The notes beneath the pieces are model-generated. The model was not told where the DNA came from. It ran no database searches and was given only the letters and a program-made list of their open reading frames with translations. DNA of 64,000 nucleotides from Pleurotus ostreatus/Saccharomyces cerevisiae fusant (taxonomy: Eukaryota; Opisthokonta): contig JAMQCK010000008.1 in NCBI GenBank assembly GCA_024196135.1, positions 220,758-284,757 on the forward strand. Reading direction: 5' to 3'. Below, one piece after another: positions 55,401-64,000 of this stretch. The number at the start of each line of letters is the position of its first letter. Within the stretch, counting starts at the first letter, position 1. A program made the translations under genes and the position numbers.

Positions 55401-55495
55401 TGCAGCTTGAGATTGACAACTTTGAGGAGGAGGAGTGGCCGCCAAGTCCACGGAGGCAAGATGGGCGCGGGGACTGGGGTTGCAACGTGATGTGA
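52461..55495 (+). CDS. CCCH zinc-finger / RBR-type E3 ubiquitin ligase, paralogue 3 (CaaX ending)
   Basis: Third full-length family member. The ATG at 52461 (MQRNRRPSDAP) opens an exon with intact finger 1 (CRVYLAGNCTRGNCRFAH). Small exons follow at about 52645-52710 and 52765-52876. The latter carries finger 2, where the second Cys is Tyr (CSYFSRGNYTRGENCCFIH). After an intron at 52877-52933 one long exon runs to the stop. It holds the shared module (GGSIVTFGAGAAIQSFVSG), the RRM-like region (SIIVDSLPASVTTEEVSSFT), a possible KH-like stretch, RING1 (CPVCFMEPSAPFRLGCGH, 54568 on), IBR (CRTAACGQVYNTSG..., 54831 on), and RING2 (55038-55130) with catalytic-type Cys in KTEGCNHMQC. A C2H2-like tail (CWRC...HMSEAH) follows. 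The protein ends WGCNVM, so CNVM is a CaaX signal. Confidence 0.88.
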
Positions 55496-56103
55496 TGCTC
55501 GCTCACTCGAGGGCAAAACTGACAATGTTCCCAAGTAATAGTCAGGGCGCATGGATCTGGACGGCCGCCCCTTGTCACTATATACTTTGGTGGTGTAGCT
55601 GTCTTTATATTCTCTTACTTACTTCACGATGGTCTGATGTCTCTTTGGTATTGTAGCCGCGCATAGCTGGTTCCCTCCATTTGATGGCGTGAATACAGGC
55701 TGGCAGTGCTGTGTTTATTCACGAGAATCATCCTCTGGCAATATGATTAGAGTGCGCAGTGCTATACAACCCCATTTCTAGAGATGGACGCTGGGAGTGC
55801 CGCGCGGGGCATAAGATGCTATTGGGTATTTGTTCTTGTTTTCTCCTATGGGCGCTTTGCCATTTGAACACGGCATTTGCCGCAGTCTTCATCCTTGCTT
55901 ACTTCTTCGCCTTTTCAGACTGGGCTGCTTTCATTGACATTCATTTTCGCCAAAGGAGGTCTTTGTAATGCCCATATATGATCAATCGCATATTCAAAAG
56001 AGACGAAACTCGGCTGAAACAAAGGGCAAAGCCATGCCCGAGGCCAAACCGATTAAGAGGGAAGGCCTCGAGGGGTACCTTCTCTTCTGCCTTCACATCT
56101 TAC
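55496..56103. other. Spacer between RBR paralogue 3 and its truncated copy
   Basis: About 600 bp with no recognised gene. A hydrophobic frame at 55759-55968 is short and AT-rich, and is not supported as a gene. The conserved 14-bp upstream element of the family is absent before the truncated copy. Confidence 0.4.
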
Positions 56104-56751
56104 ATGCAGCGCCAAGTACGGTCACCGAGACGTCCTAGACCACCTTGCCGTTTCTATCTGGCGGGAAAGTGTACGAAGGTAGACTGTCAATTGAGTCACG
56201 ACGGGCAACCAACAGGGCATAGAAGCCCAGTGGCGGTGAGCATCCTTTGTACGCATCTGCCCTTTATTCTGACGATATCATGACCCTGCTAGTCATCTAA
56301 GGGCAGTCCATTAGGCAAGAGCAAGTCTACGAGTATACCTGGTGTAGCGCGGGGCAGACCTTCTTTGGTCAGACCTCATCCCAACATCAGAGCGGGTCCC
56401 GTAAGTGAGCCGTCGGATTCCAGTACGGACGAGGAGGCGAAGAGTGCAGCGAACGAGATACGCCTCGTACAAGCCGCTCAGGACGAAGCCGCACACACCT
56501 TCACGCTGATTGCGGGGTCCATTGTCACCTTTGGCGCGGGAGCCGCCATCCAGTCCCTCGTCGCCGGCTTCGATACTTCCACCGTCACCGTGACTGGCAT
56601 CCCACTTGACGCGACTCTCGCATCGCTCTCCATCTTCTTGACGAGCAATGACATCGACCACCGCACCTTCTACATCGCCTCGCACGACAAGCCGAAGCGA
56701 ATCTGCAAGATCCTCGTCGACCGCATCAGTAAAGTGAAGCTCGTGTTATAG
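56104..56751 (+). pseudogene. Truncated fourth copy of the CCCH/RBR gene (N-terminal part only)
   Basis: The ATG at 56104 (MQRQVRSPRRPRPPC) starts an intact CCCH finger (CRFYLAGKCTKVDCQLSH). After an intron near 56238-56293 a Ser-rich linker leads into the shared module (GSIVTFGAGAAIQSLVAGFD, then STVTVTGIPLDATLASLSIF). Similarity stops at ILVDRISKVKLVL, and a stop at 56749-56751 cuts the protein before the RRM-like and RBR parts. The second finger and the upstream element are missing. The following DNA belongs to the 3' flank of a transposase gene. It may be a dead copy or a short protein of about 195 residues lacking ligase activity; I favour a pseudogene. Confidence 0.65.
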
Positions 56752-57015
56752 CTCAACATTTCATGGCCTGAATTATGGCGCGTTATACCTTCAAGCTACC
56801 GAAGTTACAGCAGATCAAAGCAGGTGATAAACCCAGCGGATCTGATTTAGCAGTCCAGGCCGTGGTCTATAGCAGATGGACACACGCTATGAGTTCCGTG
56901 CAGCCCTTTACGCCACGACACGACAAGGGCAATGCTTCACAACACAACTTGAGAAAGCGGTCGAACTTTTGAGAGTCGAAAGCGCGTTGGAGCAATGCAG
57001 ACCGGCCATAAGATA

Positions 57016-60000
57016 TTACAATATCATTCCCCTAAGCCTGATATACAAGTCGGCGTTCAGGTCCTGTACAGAAAGATGCTTGTTATGCGGCGTTGCAGGG
57101 AGTATCTCTACCGCGCGCTCAATGCACTCAATAGGTATGAAGTCGACATCATCCTCCAGGAGCTCTATGTAGCTCGAAGCAATATGCCTGCCCACTGTTC
57201 GAAACCGGCGAACGCAAGCCAGCGTGAGGCGCTGGGAACGTACCAAAAGTCGCATGAAGGAGTATACAAGCCCGAATTCTCGCTCGTCATCCCCCACCTT
57301 AATGAGAACACTGTCGTAGCGTGGCCCGTGGTTATTCCAGTTGCGATTAGTGCGTATGGTGTCTGTACACGTCTGGAAGCTCATCAAGCAGATGTACTTG
57401 ACAGTGAGGCAGCGGTAACAGCGTATCTTAGGGAGGGAAGCAAGGTAAGCAGAAGTGACTGGCTCATCAGCAAGGAGTGGCGCACCGTGGATGCCTTCAG
57501 CTCGTCGTCGGGTACGCGCTGATTATTGAATGATGGTCGAAGGGCCTGTGCCAGCCGTCGCAGCGCCGCGACCGGGTTTGCAATATCCTCAGCGTGTTCG
57601 TGCAAGAACGCGGCTATGCAAATGAGGTGGCGGTTCGGTGCGGAGAGCTTGAGCCGGCCATTATCGCTATCCAGATCTGCGTCCGGTAGCTCTGCGCCGG
57701 TGCAGGCGTCGGGTCTGTCGCGTTCTCGGGCTTCTTCCGCGAGCATCTCGACGTAGGCGTCATAGCGATCCACCTGAGCTCGGACGCGCAGGATGCATTC
57801 GCGCTCCTGCGCCATCCAGATAAGCTTACATGAGTCAGTGCATTGTCAGCAGCAATAAAGCTGATACTTGTGATCGAGATACTGACCTCGTCTGTGACAG
57901 TGCTTGGGCGCTTGCTTGACCTTTGGTAGTCCCTTTTGATCTGGGGATGAAGTCGCTCGCCCAGTCCCGTTTCATAGTTGTCTACTGGGCCTTTTCGTCG
58001 GATGATATCTGTCAGATGGACGAGCGAGTGGTGCTTTGGCCATTCAAAGTTGATGCCGAGCCGTTCTCGGATTATCTAAGAAGGTAGTGAGCGAGCTACA
58101 GTGGCTTCATTATCGATGTTACTCACCTGTGTCGCGTGCGCGTATCTCCTGACTGCATCGTCAAGCCACTCTAGTGTCTCTTCTGTGTGTACCGTGAAGG
58201 AAGCGCAGAGCATATGGATGACAGCGAGTGCTCGGAGCGCGCGTAGGATATCGGTCTCGTGCTCGGGCAAGAGCCCCACGAGAAAGGGAATTATTCGCTG
58301 CAATTTGGGGCGTAAGTCACACCGAATACTTCCCGAAGACGGGCGAGAGAAGTGGCCACGTACGCGTAAGACTTGGCCCTGCTCATCGCCGGTTATATAC
58401 TTGAGCTCGGTGATTCCGTTACGGAAGTAGTGGACATTGGGATACCGCGAACATGCCTTGAAGCTGGAAGAAAATACTTTATCAGCAACGTACGACACAG
58501 GGGGTGGTACATCATGACGTGACCTACCTCTGATCTAGCAGGTCAAGCGACTGGTTCGGGAGGACATTGAGTAGCCACGGCCACCAGTGCCGCCCCCACT
58601 CGCCTTGCTCAATCTGATGCAAGGGGTCGGCAATGAACATGTCAAAGACACTGATATACTGTCCAAACAGTTCGATGAGGGTATTCTATGGGCGCTAAAT
58701 GTCAATACCAGCGAGACCCGGATGACGTGAGTGAAAATACCTTGACTGGGCGCAAGGACTGGCGGTTAAGGATATCTTTCTTATCCTGCTGCGTTGTCGC
58801 CGCATCTGCTTCCTCAAGAAGTGCCAGTGTCGCGTCAATCGTCCGCTTTTCATGGCGCACATTCAAGTTCCAGAGCAGATTACGCGGGACGAGGCACATC
58901 GGACAGGTATAGCGGCTTTTAGGTCCCTTGATACCAGCGGCACGGCACCTATATATCTCGAACGGTCAGTCTGTGCTCCCTTGGAAAGTGTATCCTCTTA
59001 CATTTCCTCATAATCACACGAGACAATGACACAAATAACGTGCCCTTTGGCCGCCCCATGCATGACCGCGACGTTCACGTACGTGCCAAACTCAATCGCG
59101 GTCGATAAGCCTTCGAAAACGGCGGCAAGAGACTGCTGGTACACGCCGGCGCGATGGAGAGCGAGCGGAGATGACGCATCAGTGGGCTTTCCCTCGACCT
59201 TTAGCTATCTCAGCAGCAAAACAATTGCGAAGTGTCGAAAGCTTACTATTGGAATGAGCCCGACGAGCGACGCTCCCCCTAAACCGCCCGTGTCGTTTCG
59301 GTCCGCTTTCGGGACGTTACTAAGCCACAAGTGCATCGGCCAGTACTTAACATTCCCGTTGGGCGTGACGTGTGTAGCGTCGACATAGACTTGTAGGCAG
59401 ATCGCAAACGTGCCGGAGTCGAGCTTATCCTGTCAGTGATCTCAGCATGCTGTCAGATTTCCGCTTCGCCTGGCGCACCTGCAGTGCATACCAGTCATCT
59501 CCCGACGATACTTCATCCCACATCCGCATTATACCCCCACCAGCGCGCGCCACGAACCGTTGTTGCGGGTAAAGGTGTAGGCGATCCCGTAGTGTATCGT
59601 CTTCAAGAATTTTATGGATGATAGGGAGGATGGGCTTCCGATAAACGCTGTACGTCCTAGCCGCTTCGGAATCTCGCGGGTACTCAACAGTGATGTCCAC
59701 CTTGGTGAACTATAGAAGCGTTTCGAGTCAGAGGGGCGGATAGGCGGCAGTAAGCACGAGCTCACCTGCGCATAGCCTTCGTGCGCCGAAAGATCATGTA
59801 GGATGGCGTGCAGCTCGTGGGATGTCTGCATTGTCACGTTGCTTTTCCCATCGGAAGCCCGACGATTCAGTGCGAGCTGCTGGTCGACGTACGAATTTGT
59901 ACACCCATAGCGAATGAACAATTCGGCTTGCTCGAAGTTCTCACGAGTACCGAAGGCGCACCACGGAGGCGCCTCGTTCTCGAACGAGTGTGGCAAGACG

Positions 60001-60623
60001 GGCGGAACGGGAGGTTCGTCATCCGGGTAGTACTTGACATTCCGAAGCAGCGAGCCAGGGTGGTTCTTGATATATAGCTGCCCATCGTCTAGACATGCTG
60101 GTAGTTCCTCGTTGTCGGTAGATGAATCCGAATCGCCCGACATGGAAGAATCTGACATATCTAAAATAAAGCGTGAGTGTCGCGAGCATAACAGTGATGA
60201 CTTCGAGTACATACCGTCTGACCCGGACTCAGAATCATCAAGTTCCACGGACTGTTCTCGACGTCGCTGGCGCTTGTTATGGTGCAGATGTGACTCGGGA
60301 TACGTGGACGTAGAGGAAGACGGGCGCTTAGGTGCATCCAAAACGGCGGGGACGACTGATGGTCCCGCGACGCTGTGGATGGAGGTAATCGCGAGTGTTC
60401 TGTCGTGGGCGGCGAGCGTGCTAGAGCCAGATGATAAGCGCTCTTCTTGAGCCGGACAGCGCCTCTGGTGATTCCCTGCACCGTTGCGCGAGGTCTGAAA
60501 CCACCCGTGGCAGTCAGGGCACTCCCAGCAGTCAGCTGGCTTGGGTCGGCCATCGCGGCGCAGTTGCGCAAGTTGCTCTCGACGCTGGCGGCTTTCACGC
60601 TGGCTTCTACTTCGAAGGTTCAT
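57016..60623 (-). mobile_element. Plavaka-like DNA transposon, transposase gene
   Basis: Multi-exon gene with the layout of transposases of the Plavaka family common in Agaricomycetes. The ATG at 60623 leads to an N-terminal zinc-binding motif (CPDCHGWFQTSRNGAGNHQRRC). A Ser/Asp-rich linker is followed by WCAFGTRENFEQAELFIRYG, YPQQRFVARAGGG with RMWDEVSSGDDWYALQ, then KYWPMHLWLSNVPKADRND and GGLGGASLVGLIPI, and INFEWPKHHSLVHLTDIIRR with ETGLGERLHPQIKRDY. The C-terminal exon contains NHGPRYDSVLIKVGDD. Ten or so GT...AG introns join without stops, so the reading frame may be intact. The terminal repeats were not found, so the real element ends are unknown. It adjoins the truncated RBR copy. Confidence 0.72.
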
Positions 60624-61110
60624 AGATTATGCGATCAAAAAGCTGAGTTTTGATTTTCAGGTCCTGTCAGCAGACATGAGCGAGCCGATGGTCATCGAGG
60701 AAAGAAGGAAAAGAACAAGCAGCATTGACGGCCTTGTGCCTCATGGCGTGCACGTGATTTTAGCCGGTTGCGTGATTCCCTCAGGAATATACGACACTTT
60801 GCTCTGAGCTTACTCGTGAGCGCCTTCCTTCACTTCGCATATAAATATGTGTCGAATACGCCATATCCAACTGGCCTGAACGAGACCACACGCGCCGGTG
60901 GGTGACAGGATGTTACGATTGTCACGCGCGCCACTGACTCGGATGCTTGTGTGGCCATCCAACTTTGCAAGGTCTTCAGGTGAATACAAAGGAAGATTCA
61001 TTTAGATATACTAAAGCAGAATATGCGCCACATACGACGTTGATTACCCTACTACGAGATAATATAGCAATATAACAGGGAAAACAACGGAACTTCGCAC
61101 TGCGCGATAA
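60624..61110. other. Spacer after the transposase gene
   Basis: About 490 bp that may hold the 5' terminal region of the transposon and the 3' flank of the next minus-strand gene. No inverted repeat or target-site duplication was recognised. Confidence 0.35.
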
Positions 61111-62614
61111 CTACGCTTCGTCGCCTGCTTGAAGGCCCCCAGAATGGCCTTCCTGCAACTGCGCAGCACGGCGCTCTCGCTCCTCTGCCGCCGCCGCCTC
61201 CCTCTGCCGCTCCTCCTCCGCCGCTTCATCGTCGAGTCCACGCATCCAGCTGTCCTCTTCTACAGCAACAGGATCACGACGTGCGACGTTGTGGTCATCT
61301 GGGAAGATATCGCGGTTGAAAAAGAGGAGAAGGGCGTCAGTACGCCGCTTGCTCGCACCGGAACGTTGATGTGCAGAGTTGAGTTTCCGCACTTGTGCTT
61401 GATAGAAGTTATCGAATCTGTAGTCTTTGCTCCCCTTCGCAGTCAGCTCGGGCTGGCAGCTCAAAACAAAATATGCCTGCGACCTGGTAAGTAGGGAGAG
61501 GAGTAGGCTGGAGCGAGGGGCGCACTATAGTTGCAGCAAAAGCAATCATAGGGATGGTGACCTCCTTGATACCGAGTAAGTCGGCGTACGGCGTGCGCGC
61601 CTTCTTCGCGGCCTCGCCGGAAGCGACCGCTGCTTTCCCTCGCAGGATGACACGAAGAATCTGGACCAAAAGTGAGAAATCAATGCGGCAGATGCATAAA
61701 ACGACGAACATACCCGTAAAATGCAGGCGTGCCGCATGTAACCTTCCAGTCGGTCCGTTATTGTCTTGGGCTCCCGATCATACAGAAAGCGGTTGTCCTT
61801 CAGTAGCGTCTGCACCATAGGAAGAAGGGCGCGCTTCTCTTTGTTCTTGAACTGGAGGGTGGGGAAGTCGGTGGAGGAGACATCAAAAACGTCATGAGCG
61901 ATGGACTGGACGACCTCGACGGCTTGAGATCGCATCTGCCGTTGCCCAATGCGGATCTGTGGAACACGTCAGAGTTTGTCTACAGCCCCAGTAAGAGGTT
62001 AAGACGCACCTTGGCGACGACAGCTGACTGCGCCAGCGCTGGGCGAACGTGGCCAGGCACGCAGCTGACGATAGTTGCAGCTGCCGTCTTGATCTCCTCG
62101 TCAACTTCCTCCTCGATCTCGTCGTCCGCTTCACCATCGGATACCGATTCCTTTGAGACTCCGGGAAGGTAATCGAGTGCGCGGCGGGGAGTCCACATCA
62201 TGTACTTGAGGGTGACGAGCTTGCCCGCGTGCAGTGCTGCCTCCTCGTTGCCTTTGTCCGAGCGGGCCTTCTTAGATGGCGGTTCGGGGTCCTCGCCATC
62301 GGGATGACCTGGGTTCTGTTCGGCGAGCTGATGGCGGGCTTCTTGAAGCTCAGCTGTGACATTCTTCAGCTCACCAAGGATGCGTGCATTCTCTTGTCGT
62401 AGGGTCGCGTTATCCTTGAGCGATGCCTCCAAAGCCTGCATCTGCGTGAGCAAGCAACCATAAAAGCACAGACTCATGGACGTACGTCATTCTGGCGCTT
62501 CCGCTTTTGGCGCCTTTCCTGCTTCCTCCTCCTCTTCTCGGCGTCGAGAGTCTTCTCAGCCTCGAGTTCCTCTGGCGTGCGCGTCGGTGCGGTGGTGCCA
62601 GGCTCATCGGCCAT
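61111..62614 (-). CDS. Uncharacterised basidiomycete protein, DUF6698-like
   Basis: The ATG at 62614 starts MADEPGTTAPTRTPEELEAE, continuing into a basic/Glu-rich helix and, after an intron, a coiled coil (MQALEASLKDNATLRQENA...). A basic nuclear-type patch (PPSKKARSDKGNE) and an acidic stretch follow. The later exons, including YADLLGIKEVTIPMIAFAAT joined to AYFVLSCQPELTAKGSKDYR and FDNFYQAQVRKL, resemble the end of DUF6698 proteins, which are abundant in mushrooms and of unknown function. The C-terminal tail is Glu/Arg-rich with stop at 61111-61113. About five introns. Similarity is from memory of the family pattern and needs a profile search; the gene itself looks real. Confidence 0.5.
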
Positions 62615-62942
62615 GGTGGAGGACTACAAGGAACGAGTGAGCATAGTTGCGTGCTGCAGCTGACCGCGCAAGCGCTCGAGGCTGGCTCGAGACACGTCGG
62701 TGGTTGCGATGCAGGCATTGTGGCGCGACAGCGCAACGGGTGACCCCCAGCGTGTTCTAGTCCCTTTGTGGCTGTCCTCCGTGTCGTACCCGCTATAATA
62801 AGACGAAGTCGTCAGCTCAAAGCCGACTTGAGACTGTCATGGCGAGAAACTTTCCCTTACCCAGTGCCGTAAGTGAGGTGTTGCTCTACAAGACCTTTGT
62901 CTCAGCTGAAAACTCTGCCTAAAGTACGGGCCCCGGCCGGAA
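62615..62942. promoter_or_regulatory. Divergent promoter region between the DUF6698-like gene and the last gene
   Basis: About 330 bp between two predicted starts on opposite strands. It may hold an extra 5' exon of the rightward gene. No core element was recognised. Confidence 0.35.
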
Positions 62943-63752
62943 ATGGTGTGGCATAACCGGCTGTACGAAGCCAGATCGGAGTGTTGGCCACTCACCCCAG
63001 CAGACGGGGAGAAGCGTCCTCGAGTCGCGTGAGTTCTGAGCTCATCCCGCTAGTTGATAGTCACTCACTACCGGTAGCCTCTGTGTCCAAATCTTCACCA
63101 GTGGCGGCCCTCACGGCACGGATATATATCCGTCGTCAACTGTTCTCCGCCGTGAAGGTCTTGAGGCCTTCGAGAAGGCTCTCTCGTATTGGTTGAAGCC
63201 AGAGGTGCGTTGAGCTTGTAGTGGAACCATTCCTGCGACTGACCGGGCATCCAGGTTCGTGACGCGTACACGGCCGATAACGCGAAGGTCGATGCCGCCT
63301 TCGTCACCACCCTCTTCCCGCAGGATATCAATGTGGTCGACCTGTACCGAGACTACGCGCTAAAGCCGGTGCCCTACGACAGCATCGATGTACGCCTGTA
63401 CGACCATGAGCCCGACGACTTCGCACTCCTGGAGGCCATGTCCACGTACCACTACAGGGAGGTCATGCGCGAGAGCACGCTGGAATCGCCGCCAATGTCA
63501 GTGCGGGACATACCCACGACGATGCTGGACCTAGACATTGACCGAGCCACTGTCGAAGCTTTTGGGATCGGCAAGAAGCTAGTTGATATCGTACAGAGTG
63601 CTCTTGTCCGTCTTGTCTTCCGCGACTACGGCGGAGCGGGGCGAGCGGTGGACCATCTTATTGGTTGCGCAAGGGCGCTTCGTCACCTCATCTCCGCGCG
63701 AGAGAGAGCTGCGGAGCGGGGCCAGGAGTTGTCTGCCTTCGACCTGGTTTAG
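62943..63752 (+). CDS. Hypothetical protein, unknown family
   Basis: Three exons fit well. The first starts at ATG 62943 (MVWHNRLYEARSECWPLTPA). After an intron at 63029-63077 comes LCVQIFTSGGPHGTDIYPSS and EGLEAFEKALSYWLKPE. After an intron at about 63205-63254 comes VRDAYTADNAKVDAAFVTTL, then NVVDLYRDYALKPVPYDSID, an acidic middle, and a C-terminal helix (LISARERAAERGQEL) ending SAFDLV. The deduced protein has about 235 residues, no signal peptide and no recognised motif. It lies beside the transposase region and may belong to an accessory family. A further short frame (63763-63867, ending EGY) could be an alternative last exon. Confidence 0.5.
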
Positions 63753-64000
63753 AATTCGAATGAAATTTCATGGCACTTGTATAGACATCGTCGGAGCAGA
63801 TACGAAAAGTGAAGAGCGCGATGAGCTTGTGGCGTCGTTTCGGCAGATGCCGTGGGAGGGTTATTAGTAAGCGATCTGAGCGGTGTCGTACGTTGTCTCC
63901 TGCCTTCATGTACATACTTCCGAGCCCTCAGCCTCAAATGACCGGTGCTGATTCCAGCTTCGAGCGGCGAGCCCTGCGACTCTTGCGCGCGACAACAGTC

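Noticed and set aside
55759..55968. Hydrophobic 69-codon frame that could be a small membrane protein
   Set aside because: AT-rich spacer with no start context, no partner exon and no similarity that I can recognise.

Overview
This window comes from a filamentous basidiomycete, very probably an Agaricomycete. Nearly every gene is split by many short introns of about 45-60 bp with GT...AG ends. Coding DNA is moderately GC-rich and genes are packed tightly on both strands. The content is typically fungal: a white-collar-2 type GATA/PAS factor, arginase, a Mer3/HFM1 helicase, a Cwf19-like splicing factor, and a transposase resembling the Plavaka family of mushroom-forming fungi. Gene models were assembled by hand from reading frames and splice signals, so exon edges are approximate unless stated.

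Layout. 0.4-4.4 kb: an insulin-degrading-enzyme-type M16 metalloprotease. 4.7-11.5 kb: CKS1 and the meiotic helicase MER3/HFM1, head to head. 12-20 kb: one unknown gene, then two tandem paralogues of a large CCCH-zinc-finger/RBR ubiquitin ligase, then an intron-containing tRNA-Asn. 20.6-24.8 kb: COP9 signalosome subunit 8, a 6-phosphogluconate-dehydrogenase-like relic, and a Cwf19L1/Drn1-type protein with CCHC knuckles. 25.4-31.7 kb: a rearranged repeat island. A secreted type-B carboxylesterase lies between inverted repeats, flanked by further direct repeats and by an inverted pseudogene copy of the intact Nudix gene on the right. 32-39.3 kb: UBLCP1 phosphatase, an aminotransferase, arginase and lipoyl(octanoyl) transferase. 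40.3-50.4 kb: a very long kinesin, an SDR oxidoreductase and WC-2. 50.4-52.3 kb is gene-poor. 52.5-62.6 kb: a third full-length CCCH/RBR paralogue, a truncated fourth copy, the Plavaka-like transposase and a DUF6698-like gene. The window ends with an unknown gene.

The most distinctive content is the CCCH/RBR family: three full-length members and one truncated copy within about 45 kb. All share an uncharacterised N-terminal module. Two of the three full-length proteins end in CaaX-type prenylation motifs (CTVM, CNVM). Their zinc fingers are at different stages of decay while the catalytic RBR module stays intact. All three full-length genes carry the same 14-bp ACGTCAT-containing element about 100-145 bp upstream of the start codon. 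This looks like an expanding lineage-specific ubiquitin-ligase family with possible RNA and membrane links. The second notable structure is the repeat island around the carboxylesterase.
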